The translations under genes were made by a program, and so were the position numbers. A DNA stretch of 64,000 nucleotides. It comes from Virgibacillus ndiopensis. GTDB taxonomy: Bacteria; Bacillota; Bacilli; Bacillales; Amphibacillaceae. The DNA lies in contig NZ_FZMZ01000006.1 of NCBI RefSeq assembly GCF_900187325.1, forward strand, positions 1,178,001-1,242,000. Direction: 5' to 3'. Below are positions 9,205-16,785 of this stretch, in pieces (positions within the stretch are counted from its first letter, which is position 1; each line of letters starts with the position of its first letter). The notes beneath the pieces were generated by a model that worked only from the letters and a program-made list of their open reading frames with translations, was not told where the DNA came from and ran no database searches.

Positions 9205-10149
9205 ATGAAAAGTCAATTAATTTTCAATGTAAACAAAGCAGGTGTCTATACAACATTTCAGGATATGGGTAGATATGGTTATCAACGTTTTGGAGTCCCG
9301 GTGTCCGGAGCGATGGATACATTTGCATTCCAAGTGGCGAATATTCTGGTTGGTAATCAGAGAAATGAGGGATGTTTGGAAGTTACACTGATTGGTCCTG
9401 AGCTTGAAGTGAAGTGTCCAGTCACGGTTGCTATTACCGGAGCAAATCTACAGCCGCAAGTTAATGGGGAGATTATCCCCATGTGGCAATCCATTCACTT
9501 ACAACCAGGCGATATTCTGCATTTTGGTAGGCATCAATCGGGAGTGCGCGCATATATCGCAATAGGTGGTGCTTTCGATTGTCCACTTATGCTCGGGAGT
9601 AAATCGACTGACATAAAAAGTGGGTTTGGGAAACTTATTGAAAAAGAAGACACAATCTATGGGTATCCAGCACAAAAAAAGAAAAGATTTGGATTATCAG
9701 GTCAATCCATTCCCATCTATGATAAATCTATTGATGTAGCAGTAATCGAAGGACCCCATCAGGAAAACTTCACCCAAAAAGCACGGGAAAGTTTTTTCAA
9801 CTCATTCTTTACGGTGGATACAAATTCAAATCGAATGGGGTATCGCCTGAAAGCTGAAAATGGCAGTATAGAAACAATTGGAGATGTATGGTCTGACGCT
9901 ATTCCGTTCGGTAGCATACAAATTCCGCCAAATGGACAGCCAATTATATTAATGGCGGATCGTCAGACAACAGGTGGCTATCCGCGAATTGGTACTGTTG
10001 TTTCAAGTGATTTGGCAAAAATCGCCCAGCTTCCTCCACAAGGCAAGATTTGTTTCCATCCAATTTCGATTGAAGAAGCACAGGATCGAGCAGTGGAAAT
10101 GGAATTATTTTTATGGTGCCTGGAAAAATTTCGACAAGATTTAAATTAG
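9205..10149 (+). CDS. pxpC: 5-oxoprolinase subunit PxpC (KipA family)
   Basis: A 314-aa protein of the biotin-dependent carboxyltransferase-like KipA family (allophanate hydrolase subunit 2 fold). Typical blocks: GVYTTFQDMGRYGYQRFGVP near the N-terminus, SGAMDTFAFQVAN after it, and ILMADRQTTGGYPRIG at about 250-266. It partners PxpB and PxpA in converting pyroglutamate to glutamate. A weak GGTGAG ribosome site precedes the ATG at 9205. The 248 bp between pxpA and this gene are filled by the repeat array, so co-transcription is probable but not certain. Confidence 0.92.
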   Translation: MKSQLIFNVNKAGVYTTFQDMGRYGYQRFGVPVSGAMDTFAFQVANILVGNQRNEGCLEVTLIGPELEVKCPVTVAITGANLQPQVNGEIIPMWQSIHLQPGDILHFGRHQSGVRAYIAIGGAFDCPLMLGSKSTDIKSGFGKLIEKEDTIYGYPAQKKKRFGLSGQSIPIYDKSIDVAVIEGPHQENFTQKARESFFNSFFTVDTNSNRMGYRLKAENGSIETIGDVWSDAIPFGSIQIPPNGQPIILMADRQTTGGYPRIGTVVSSDLAKIAQLPPQGKICFHPISIEEAQDRAVEMELFLWCLEKFRQDLN

Positions 10150-10160
10150 GGAGAAGAACG

Positions 10161-10730
10161 ATGATCAAAACTGAACAAGATATAATACGGGTAATTGAAG
10201 AGGATATATGGATGATGGAGGTTCTACACACTGCAAAGTCACTAGACTTACCGGATTGGTGGGTTTGCGCCGGGTTTGTTCGATCAAAAATTTGGGATAT
10301 ACTTCATGGATATAAAAAAAGAACGAAAACGCAAGATGTCGATGTCGTATACTTTGACCAGTCCAACCTTGACGAAACAGAAGAAAAACGGTTAGAAAAA
10401 ATTCTAACTACCATGAATCCCGCAATACCTTGGTCTGTCAAAAACGAAGCTAGAATGCATCTTATTAATGACCTTCCACCATACCAATCTTCAGAGGATG
10501 CGATTGCAAAGTTCCCTGAAACTCCAACGGCTCTAGGTGTGAAATTAGATGTAAATGATAGGGTAATGTTGACGGCACCACACGGAATAAAAGATGTTGT
10601 CCAGCTCAATGTGAAACCAACACCACTGTTTCGAGATAGTAAGCTTTATCCAATTTATAAAAGACGAATTAAAAATAAAGAATGGAAGACTACCTGGCCA
10701 AATATAAAACTATACGAGGAGCATTATTAA
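10161..10730 (+). CDS. nucleotidyltransferase family protein (NTP_transf_6/DUF925)
   Basis: A 189-aa cytoplasmic protein. The segment WWVCAGFVRSKIWD (about 31-44) and the acidic DVDVVYFD pair (about 61-68) match the NTP_transf_6 group of uncharacterised nucleotidyltransferases. The ATG at 10161 is chosen because GGGAGAAG lies just before it; a longer in-frame reading from 10113 would overlap pxpC. The stop codon overlaps the start of pcp by one base (TAATG), so these genes are translationally coupled and belong to the pyroglutamate operon. Its substrate is unknown. Confidence 0.75.
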   Translation: MIKTEQDIIRVIEEDIWMMEVLHTAKSLDLPDWWVCAGFVRSKIWDILHGYKKRTKTQDVDVVYFDQSNLDETEEKRLEKILTTMNPAIPWSVKNEARMHLINDLPPYQSSEDAIAKFPETPTALGVKLDVNDRVMLTAPHGIKDVVQLNVKPTPLFRDSKLYPIYKRRIKNKEWKTTWPNIKLYEEHY

Positions 10731-11326
10731 TGAAAAAACTATTACTTACAGGATTTGATCCATTTCTAGAATTTCCAATCAATCCTACGACAGATATTGT
10801 TAACGAATTAGCTGGAACCCAACTAAATGAATTTGAAATTATTGGTGAAGTACTGTCCGTTGATTTTCATAAGTCTGGACAACAATTAGTTGAATTAATT
10901 GAAAAACATAATCCCGATACTGTAATATCACTTGGATTAGCAGGTGGCAGAAATTGTATTACACCTGAACGAATCGCCATCAATTGTAATGACGGTCCAG
11001 TTGATAATAACGGTCATAAACCTTCAGGGGAAAAGATTTTTGACCACGGTCCAGATGGTTATCTTTCTACGTTACCCATTTATGAAATGATTGATAAATT
11101 AACAGAATTGGGCATTCCTGCAAAAATATCTAATACTGCTGGAACATATTTGTGTAACAATGTCATGTACCATGGGTTACATTATCTGAAGGAAAATCGG
11201 TTGGACCATAGAGCAGGATTTATCCATATACCCGCATCACATGCATTAGCGGTTAAAAAGAGTATGCCGAGCTGGTCTCATAGTGATTTATTACAAGCTA
11301 TAAAGATTTCGATAAAATGCTTGTAG
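10730..11326 (+). CDS. pcp: pyrrolidone-carboxylate peptidase (pyroglutamyl peptidase I)
   Basis: A 198-aa cysteine peptidase (family C15) that removes N-terminal pyroglutamate from peptides. The catalytic triad is visible as Glu80 (PERIAIN), Cys142 (NTAGTYLCNN) and His166 (FIHIPASHA), close to Glu81/Cys144/His168 of the B. amyloliquefaciens enzyme. It is slightly shorter than the usual 215 aa. The start overlaps the previous stop (TAATG), with a GAGGAG site before it. Together with PxpABC upstream it makes a peptide-to-glutamate route. Confidence 0.93.
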   Translation: MKKLLLTGFDPFLEFPINPTTDIVNELAGTQLNEFEIIGEVLSVDFHKSGQQLVELIEKHNPDTVISLGLAGGRNCITPERIAINCNDGPVDNNGHKPSGEKIFDHGPDGYLSTLPIYEMIDKLTELGIPAKISNTAGTYLCNNVMYHGLHYLKENRLDHRAGFIHIPASHALAVKKSMPSWSHSDLLQAIKISIKCL

Positions 11327-11369
11327 ACAGATGAAGGGACTGTCCCTTTGGCCCAGAAAGGTGAGAAAA

Positions 11370-11867
11370 ATGAAAAATCATCCGAAAATTGATGTTCCTG
11401 CGGGAAAGTGGGAGAAGCTCTTTAATTTTTTATCCATTTTACTACTTATACTATCTTATATATATGTTGTGTTGGCGTATGGTAGTTTGCCTGAGACAGT
11501 TCCGACACATTTTAATACAATGGGAGAAGCTGATGGATGGGGAAATAAAGCGTTTATATTCTTGATGCCTGCAATTGCTACATTTGTCTGTTTTATCCCA
11601 ATGTATTTTCTTAGCAAAAAGCCACATACATTTAATTATATCGTTAAAGTAACGGATAAAAACGCTCCGCGATTATATCCTGTAGCACGATTATTCATGT
11701 CAGTGATTAATTTTGAGACAGTTGCTTTGTTTTCTTATATTTCATGGGATATGGTTCAGTCAGCAATGGGAAATGAAACATTAGGAATAGGTTTTATAGT
11801 TGTGGTAATAGTCATTCCATTGGTTACTATTATTGTTTTCATGATACGGATGAGTAAGTTGGAGTGA
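11370..11867 (+). CDS. DUF1648 domain membrane protein
   Basis: A 165-aa membrane protein with four predicted helices. The segment PETVPTHFNTMGEADGWG (about 41-58) is the DUF1648 signature, a domain also present in SdpI-like immunity proteins. The ATG at 11370 follows a GAAAGGTGAG ribosome site; an upstream in-frame ATG at 11331 lies inside a small palindrome and has no good site. It follows pcp by 43 bp. Function is unknown. Confidence 0.75.
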   Translation: MKNHPKIDVPAGKWEKLFNFLSILLLILSYIYVVLAYGSLPETVPTHFNTMGEADGWGNKAFIFLMPAIATFVCFIPMYFLSKKPHTFNYIVKVTDKNAPRLYPVARLFMSVINFETVALFSYISWDMVQSAMGNETLGIGFIVVVIVIPLVTIIVFMIRMSKLE

Positions 11868-11939
11868 TATCAAATAATCACTAAAATCCAGTTTGAATTT
11901 ACGGGAAAATCTGCTTTTAATCACCCTTGAGTTTCCTCA

Positions 11940-11968
11940 TTGATTACCCTCGTGAAATGTATTACAAT
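11940..11968 (+). promoter_or_regulatory. SigA-type promoter of the downstream MFS gene
   Basis: TTGATT, 17 bp, TACAAT. This is 4 of 6 at -35 and 5 of 6 at -10, about 28 bp before the proposed start codon. Confidence 0.55.
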
Positions 11969-11995
11969 TAGCTGAATGATATTGTAAAAAGCGAG

Positions 11996-13192
11996 ATGAT
12001 GGGGATGCCGAGGTATATTTGGCTATTGGTTATTGCTACAACAATTAATGTAACAGGAGGCTCGTTTTTGTGGCCGTTAAATACAATCTACATGCACAAT
12101 GAGCTCGGTAAAAGTTTAGCTTTTGCGGGGTTTATTTTGATGTTTAATCAAGGGGCTTCGATTGCAGGAAATTTAATTGGTGGGGTACTTTTTGATAAGT
12201 TTAGTGCGTATAAAACGATCCTGTATGGCACAGGGCTAGCAATGGTATCAGCAATTACATTGTCTTTATATCACAGTATCGTACCATATTCCATTTTACT
12301 TGTTTTAATCGGATTCGGGTCAGGAATTACGTGGCCGGTCATGTTTGCCATGGCGGGATCGGTTTGGCCTGAAGGAGGACGGCGTGCATTTAATGCGATC
12401 TATGTAGCGCAAAATCTCGGCGTTGCTTTGGGAGCTACGGTCGGTGGATATGTAGCAAGTTTGTCCTTTAATTACATATTTATTGCAAATGCATCATTAT
12501 TTGCAGTATTTTTTATCATCGTATTGGTAGCCTTTAAATGGATGGATGAAGAACGGAATCGTCAAATGCATACGACAATTATTGAGCAAAGTGGTAAAAT
12601 CCAAAACAAATCAAAGTTTATTGCATTAATTATATTAAGTGGTGGCTTCTTGGCCGCATGGATTGCCTATAGTCAGTGGCAATCAACGATAGCATCGCAC
12701 ACACAGGATATCGGAATTCCACTGGATCAATATAGTTTGCTTTGGGCGGTTAATGGTTTCCTTATCGTTTTAGGGCAACCTCTGTTAAAATTAGTAACAG
12801 ATAGGATTACATCGCAAAAAAATCAGATATATGTTGGGACTACGATTTTGATTACTTCGTTTATCATTGTCATGTTTGCAGAAGAATTTACAGTGTTTGT
12901 TATTGCAATGGTCATTTTAACAATTGGTGAAATGATTGTATGGCCTGCAATACCAACACTTGCAAATGATTTAGCACCAAAAGGTCGAGCGGGCTTTTAT
13001 CAAGGTTTTGTCAATAGTGTTGCTGCTGCAGGCCGAATGGTTGGGCCGGTTATTGGTGGATTAATTGTCGATGTGTATAATATTCAATTATTATTCTTTG
13101 TACTATTATTCTTGTTATTGATTCCTTTTGTAACAACCTATTTTTACGATCGGGGTATTCAAGAAAATCAAAGTAAAGCAAAAGTTGGTTAA
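11996..13192 (+). CDS. MFS transporter
   Basis: A 398-aa 12-helix membrane carrier of the drug-exporter type, resembling uncharacterised Bacillus proteins such as YttB/YwoG. MFS landmarks are the loop GGVLFDKFSAYKTI after helix 2 and the motif-C-like GAGARMVGPVIGG region late in the protein (AAAGRMVGPVIGGL). Three in-frame ATGs (11996, 11999, 12005) are close together and only a weak AAAGCGAG site precedes them, so the exact start is uncertain by up to three residues. A HAD phosphatase gene follows 22 bp later, probably in one operon. Confidence 0.85.
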   Translation: MMGMPRYIWLLVIATTINVTGGSFLWPLNTIYMHNELGKSLAFAGFILMFNQGASIAGNLIGGVLFDKFSAYKTILYGTGLAMVSAITLSLYHSIVPYSILLVLIGFGSGITWPVMFAMAGSVWPEGGRRAFNAIYVAQNLGVALGATVGGYVASLSFNYIFIANASLFAVFFIIVLVAFKWMDEERNRQMHTTIIEQSGKIQNKSKFIALIILSGGFLAAWIAYSQWQSTIASHTQDIGIPLDQYSLLWAVNGFLIVLGQPLLKLVTDRITSQKNQIYVGTTILITSFIIVMFAEEFTVFVIAMVILTIGEMIVWPAIPTLANDLAPKGRAGFYQGFVNSVAAAGRMVGPVIGGLIVDVYNIQLLFFVLLFLLLIPFVTTYFYDRGIQENQSKAKVG

Positions 13193-13214
13193 AAAATAGA
13201 AGAGGTGAGCGCAT

Positions 13215-13952
13215 ATGGCAGATGAAATTAAACTAGTTGCATTAGATATGGACGGAACACTATTGAATAGTGATCATGAGGTTTCATTACCGACACAGGG
13301 GGCAATAAAAAAGGCGTTGGCAAATGATATCCATGTTGTATTGAGTACAGGTCGTTGGCTTAACTCATGTTATCCTTATGCAGAAGCATTAGGGCTTCCA
13401 TCCTTTTTAATTACTGTTAATGGTGGAGAAATTTGGACAGTTTCAAAAGAGTTGTTGGAGCGTCATTTAATAGATGCGAAACTAATGGAAAAGCTGTATG
13501 AACTTGGCCAGGAAATTGGCATGAATTCTTGGATGTTTTCAACGGATGATGCATGGCTGGGATCAACTCGACCAAATGACTTTTCTAATCATGAATGGCT
13601 AAAAATAGGCTTTAATTCTACAGATAAAGATCAATTGGAAACAATTGTCAAAGAGCTTTCTTTTTATGAGGAGCTGGAACTAACAAATTCATTACCAACG
13701 AATGTTGAAGTTAATCCAGTAGGGGTAAATAAAGCGAATGCACTTCGTAAAGTTTGTGATAAGATAGGAATTTCGATGAACAATGTAATGGCTGTTGGGG
13801 ATAGTTTAAACGATATAAAAATGATTCAGCAGGCAGGTATTGGTGTGGCAATGGGAAATGGACAGGAAGCGATCAAAAATGTTGCTGATTTTGTAACGGA
13901 CACAAATAACGATGATGGTGTTGCAAAAGCAATTGAACGGTATGTTCTTTAA
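13215..13952 (+). CDS. HAD-superfamily Cof-type phosphatase
   Basis: A 245-aa cytoplasmic hydrolase. HAD motif I is ALDMDGTLLNS (nucleophile Asp11). Motif II is VLSTGR. Motif III is the Lys of NKANALRKV and motif IV is GDSLNDIKMI near residue 196, with a C2B (Cof) cap between motifs II and III. Such enzymes dephosphorylate sugar phosphates, FMN or PLP. The protein is a little shorter than most Cof proteins (about 260-290 aa). An AGAGGTGAG ribosome site precedes the ATG. Confidence 0.88.
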   Translation: MADEIKLVALDMDGTLLNSDHEVSLPTQGAIKKALANDIHVVLSTGRWLNSCYPYAEALGLPSFLITVNGGEIWTVSKELLERHLIDAKLMEKLYELGQEIGMNSWMFSTDDAWLGSTRPNDFSNHEWLKIGFNSTDKDQLETIVKELSFYEELELTNSLPTNVEVNPVGVNKANALRKVCDKIGISMNNVMAVGDSLNDIKMIQQAGIGVAMGNGQEAIKNVADFVTDTNNDDGVAKAIERYVL

Positions 13953-14109
13953 ATTTTTCGTAAACCAGGTATATTGTTAGTAATTTTGGGCAACCCTTTA
14001 TATGGTAAACCTATTTTTGTAAAGAGTTAAATGGGTCAGACTTTCATCCCTTTCTTTGTGTACTGGAAAGGAGTATAATATAAGTAGAACCATGAAAGGG
14101 GTTGCTGTA

Positions 14110-14292
14110 ATGTCTTTTTCACGCGGGCCTAAAGAGCCAGTACCAGAAGTGGAAACAAATGTATGGTCTTGTACAAGTGGAGACTGTCAGGGATGGATGA
14201 GGGAATCATACAGTTTTGAAGAAGAACCAAAATGTCCACTATGTAAATCTTCAATGGAAAGGGAAGTACGCGTACTACCTGAATTGAAGTAA
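14110..14292 (+). CDS. ydjO: YdjO family cold-inducible small zinc-ribbon protein
   Basis: A 60-aa protein. Four cysteines in two pairs (WSCTSGDCQGW and KCPLCKS) make a probable zinc ribbon, and the whole sequence resembles B. subtilis YdjO, described as cold-inducible. The ATG at 14110 is preferred over in-frame starts upstream because an AAAGGGG ribosome site lies at about 14095-14101. A TATAAT at 14074 could be its -10, with a poor -35. The molecular role is unknown. Confidence 0.75.
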   Translation: MSFSRGPKEPVPEVETNVWSCTSGDCQGWMRESYSFEEEPKCPLCKSSMEREVRVLPELK

Positions 14293-14365
14293 TGTAAATT
14301 AATAAAGCTGAAGCTATTATATTTATAAGTGAAAAGTATTTATTTATCATTATATATTCTGCTGG

Positions 14366-14390
14366 GATGTCCATTTAGGCATCTTTTTTA
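14366..14390 (+). terminator. terminator-like hairpin after ydjO
   Basis: GATGTCC pairs with GGCATC (one bulge) around a 5-base loop and is followed by a run of seven T. Confidence 0.55.
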
Positions 14391-14399
14391 TATAGGCAT

Positions 14400-14424
14400 G
14401 ACGTTGGGAAACCAGCGTCTTTTA
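14400..14424 (+). terminator. GNRA-capped hairpin followed by a short T-run
   Basis: GACGTTGG and CCAGCGTC form an 8-bp stem (one G-T pair) closed by a GAAA tetraloop, then TTTT. It may be a second terminator or part of a structured RNA. Confidence 0.5.
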
Positions 14425-14459
14425 CTATATATAATAGCTTCAGCTACTGGTACTAAACA

Positions 14460-14502
14460 AACCTTGGTTCACTTTATGTGAGCCTGGGTTTATTTATTTT
14501 TT
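14460..14502 (+). terminator. strong Rho-independent terminator upstream of the aldehyde dehydrogenase
   Basis: AACCTTGGTTCAC pairs with GTGAGCCTGGGTT (12 of 13 positions including G-T pairs) around a TTTAT loop, followed by TATTTATTTTTT. Confidence 0.75.
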
Positions 14503-14521
14503 AATTTTAAAAATCAAATTG

Positions 14522-14551
14522 TTGGAATAATTCGGAACAAATTGGTATAAT
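14522..14551 (+). promoter_or_regulatory. SigA-type promoter of the aldehyde dehydrogenase gene
   Basis: TTGGAA, 18 bp, TATAAT. The expected start of transcription is near 14558, placing the cre site at 14594 roughly 36 bp downstream. Confidence 0.6.
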
Positions 14552-14593
14552 CTTTACTAGATGTTCAACTAGATTTTTTATTTATCTACCAAT

Positions 14594-14607
14594 TGTAAGC
14601 GTTTACA
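14594..14607. promoter_or_regulatory. CcpA cre operator
   Basis: TGTAAGCGTTTACA matches the cre consensus TGWAARCGYTWNCW at every position. It lies downstream of the promoter and 26 bp before the start codon, a placement typical of catabolite repression by roadblock. Confidence 0.85.
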
Positions 14608-14632
14608 AATTTTGCGAGGAGGAATGTATGAA

Positions 14633-16156
14633 ATGAGATATGCAAATCCAAACACAGATGGGGCTAAAGTAACATTTAAAGAGCGATATGATAATTTTAT
14701 CGGGGGCGAATACAGAGTACCAGCAAGTGGGAAGTACTTTGAAAATGTGAGTCCTGTAACCGGTAAAGTATTTTGTGAGATTGCTAGATCAAATAAAGAT
14801 GATGTTCAGGCGGCTGTTGATGCTGCACATGCCGCTAAGGATGTATGGGGGAAATCATCAGTTACGGAACGAGCAAATATTTTAAATAAGATTGCCGATC
14901 GTATGGAAGAAAACTTAGAAACATTAGCTGTTGCAGAAACGTGGGACAACGGAAAAGCAGTAAGAGAGACGCTAGCAGCTGATATTCCGCTTGCGGTAGA
15001 TCACTTCCGCTATTTCGCTGGAGCAATTCGAGCACAAGAAGGCGGAATTAGTCAGATTGATAATGATACTGTTGCTTATCATTTTCATGAACCGCTTGGT
15101 GTTGTTGGGCAAATTATTCCATGGAATTTTCCAATTCTAATGGCTACGTGGAAGCTTGCTCCAGCACTTGCTGCAGGTAACTGTGTAGTTCTAAAACCGG
15201 CAGAACAAACACCTGCTTCAATTCATGTACTTCTTGATCTTATTAAGGATTTATTGCCAGCTGGGGTAGTAAATATCGTGAACGGTTTTGGTGTGGAAGC
15301 GGGAAAACCATTAGCGTCTAACAGTGGAATTTCCAAAATTGCCTTTACCGGGGAAACAACAACTGGACGTTTAATTATGCAGTATGCTTCGGAAAATATT
15401 ATCCCAGTTACACTCGAGCTCGGTGGGAAATCACCAAATATTTTCTTCGATGATGTCATGGATGAGGATGATGGGTTTTTAGATAAAGCAATTGAAGGAC
15501 TGGTAATGTTTGCACTTAACCAGGGTGAAGTGTGTACATGTCCATCGCGTGCACTTGTTCACGAATCAATTTATGACAGGTTTATGGAACGAGCAATTAA
15601 ACGCGTAAAAGAAATTCGAATTGGGCACCCACTTGATACGGATACAATGATGGGGGCACAGGCTTCACAAGAACAAATGGAAAAAATCAAATCCTATCTT
15701 GATATAGGTAAGCAGGAAGGTGCAGAGGTTCTTGTTGGTGGCGATGTAAATAAACTTGGTGATGATGAATTGGAAGAGGGCTATTACATTCAACCAACTA
15801 TTTTCAAAGGAAACAATAAAATGCGTATTTTCCAGGAAGAAATCTTTGGGCCAGTACTTTCTGTTACGACATTTAAAGATAAAGAGGAAGCGTTGGATAT
15901 TGCCAATGATACGTTATATGGTCTAGGTGCTGGTGTTTGGACACGCAATATTAACACTGCATATCGTTTTGGACGCGAAATTGAAGCGGGACGTGTTTGG
16001 ACCAATTGTTACCATCAATATCCTGCACATGCTGCATTTGGCGGATACAAGAAATCTGGTATTGGACGAGAAAATCATTTGATGATGCTCGACCATTATC
16101 AACAAACGAAAAATCTTCTTATTAGCTATAGTGAAGGTCCAGCTGGATTGTTTTAA
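14633..16156 (+). CDS. NAD-dependent aldehyde dehydrogenase, AldB/ExaC-like
   Basis: A 507-aa cytoplasmic enzyme oxidising aldehydes (probably acetaldehyde) to acids. The catalytic Cys lies in [13 protein letters not shown] near residue 302 and the general-base Glu in [11 protein letters not shown] near 263; the Rossmann turn region [12 protein letters not shown] is also visible. The CTCPSR form of the active-site loop is typical of E. coli AldB and Pseudomonas ExaC. The ATG at 14633 is chosen because GAGGAGG at 14616-14622 is ten bases before it; earlier in-frame TTG/ATG codons overlap that site. The cre site indicates glucose repression. The DUF779 gene downstream supports the ExaC-type assignment. 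Confidence 0.92.
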   Translation: MRYANPNTDGAKVTFKERYDNFIGGEYRVPASGKYFENVSPVTGKVFCEIARSNKDDVQAAVDAAHAAKDVWGKSSVTERANILNKIADRMEENLETLAVAETWDNGKAVRETLAADIPLAVDHFRYFAGAIRAQEGGISQIDNDTVAYHFHEPLGVVGQIIPWNFPILMATWKLAPALAAGNCVVLKPAEQTPASIHVLLDLIKDLLPAGVVNIVNGFGVEAGKPLASNSGISKIAFTGETTTGRLIMQYASENIIPVTLELGGKSPNIFFDDVMDEDDGFLDKAIEGLVMFALNQGEVCTCPSRALVHESIYDRFMERAIKRVKEIRIGHPLDTDTMMGAQASQEQMEKIKSYLDIGKQEGAEVLVGGDVNKLGDDELEEGYYIQPTIFKGNNKMRIFQEEIFGPVLSVTTFKDKEEALDIANDTLYGLGAGVWTRNINTAYRFGREIEAGRVWTNCYHQYPAHAAFGGYKKSGIGRENHLMMLDHYQQTKNLLISYSEGPAGLF

Positions 16157-16212
16157 GGCTTATTAAATCGGAGAAAAATGCGTTTTGCTTAACAGGGGGC
16201 TGTTGGACGTGA

Positions 16213-16245
16213 GAGTGAGTAGTTAGATTACTCACTCCTTTTGTT
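16213..16245 (+). terminator. terminator after the aldehyde dehydrogenase
   Basis: GAGTGAGTA and TACTCACTC form a perfect 9-bp stem with a 7-base loop, followed by CTTTTGTTCT. The T-run is imperfect, so readthrough into the DUF779 gene is likely. Confidence 0.6.
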
Positions 16246-16281
16246 CTGAATACGTAAAATAAAACGAAAGGATGTGTGAAA

Positions 16282-16659
16282 ATGGTTGAACGGGTGACAG
16301 TTACAGATGAGGCGTTAACATTAATTAATACATTAAAAGAGATGCATGGTCCCTTAATGTTTCATCAATCAGGTGGGTGCTGTGACGGCAGTTCACCAAT
16401 GTGCTATCCAAAAGATGAATTTCGAGTAGGGGAATCGGATTATTTACTTGGTGAAATTGGGGACACTCCTTTTTACATGTCAAAGGATCAATATGAATAT
16501 TGGAAGCATACCCAATTAATTATTGATGCTGTAGATGGACGTGGTGGAATGTTTTCGTTGGAAGGCCCTGAGGGGAAGCGGTTTTTGACGAGGTCCAGGG
16601 TGTTTACGGAGGAAGAGAGGGCGGAATTGGGCGTAGCTGCTAATCTGAAAGGAGAATAG
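16282..16659 (+). CDS. DUF779 domain protein
   Basis: A 125-aa cytoplasmic protein. The Cys-rich block HQSGGCCDGSSPMCYP (about 31-46) is the DUF779 signature, and the rest is a compact domain ending in the basic GKRFLTRSRVF region. DUF779 genes commonly sit next to acetaldehyde dehydrogenase genes, as here; the exact role is not established. The ATG at 16282 is chosen over the GTG at 16276 because the AAAGGA site at about 16267 then has normal spacing. Confidence 0.85.
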   Translation: MVERVTVTDEALTLINTLKEMHGPLMFHQSGGCCDGSSPMCYPKDEFRVGESDYLLGEIGDTPFYMSKDQYEYWKHTQLIIDAVDGRGGMFSLEGPEGKRFLTRSRVFTEEERAELGVAANLKGE

Positions 16660-16671
16660 AAGCATATAAAT

Positions 16672-16704
16672 CGTCATCCCATAATATGAGGGTGGCGTTT
16701 TTTT
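16672..16704 (+). terminator. terminator after the DUF779 gene
   Basis: CGTCATCC pairs with GGGTGGCG (with G-T pairs) around ATAATATGA and is followed by seven T. Confidence 0.7.
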
Positions 16705-16785
16705 GGATATTAATTTTTCCAACAACACAATTAGGCGAATAACTACATATAGTAATATAAGTCTTATCAAAAGGATGGTACTTAT

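Larger units (their letters stand above)
14306..14445. repeat. 17-bp perfect inverted repeat enclosing two hairpins (ncRNA or MITE-like element)
   Basis: AGCTGAAGCTATTATAT at 14306-14322 is perfectly complementary to 14429-14445. The roughly 106 bp between hold two terminator-like hairpins (14366-14390 and 14400-14424), the second with a GAAA tetraloop. No clear target-site duplication flanks it. It could be a structured RNA, a small non-autonomous mobile element or a complex terminator for ydjO. Confidence 0.6.

Noticed and set aside
11881-11960. Possible fourth decayed array (AATCACCC and AAAATC pairs 23 bp apart)
   Set aside because: Only two weak copies of each motif and a different period; not distinguishable from chance.
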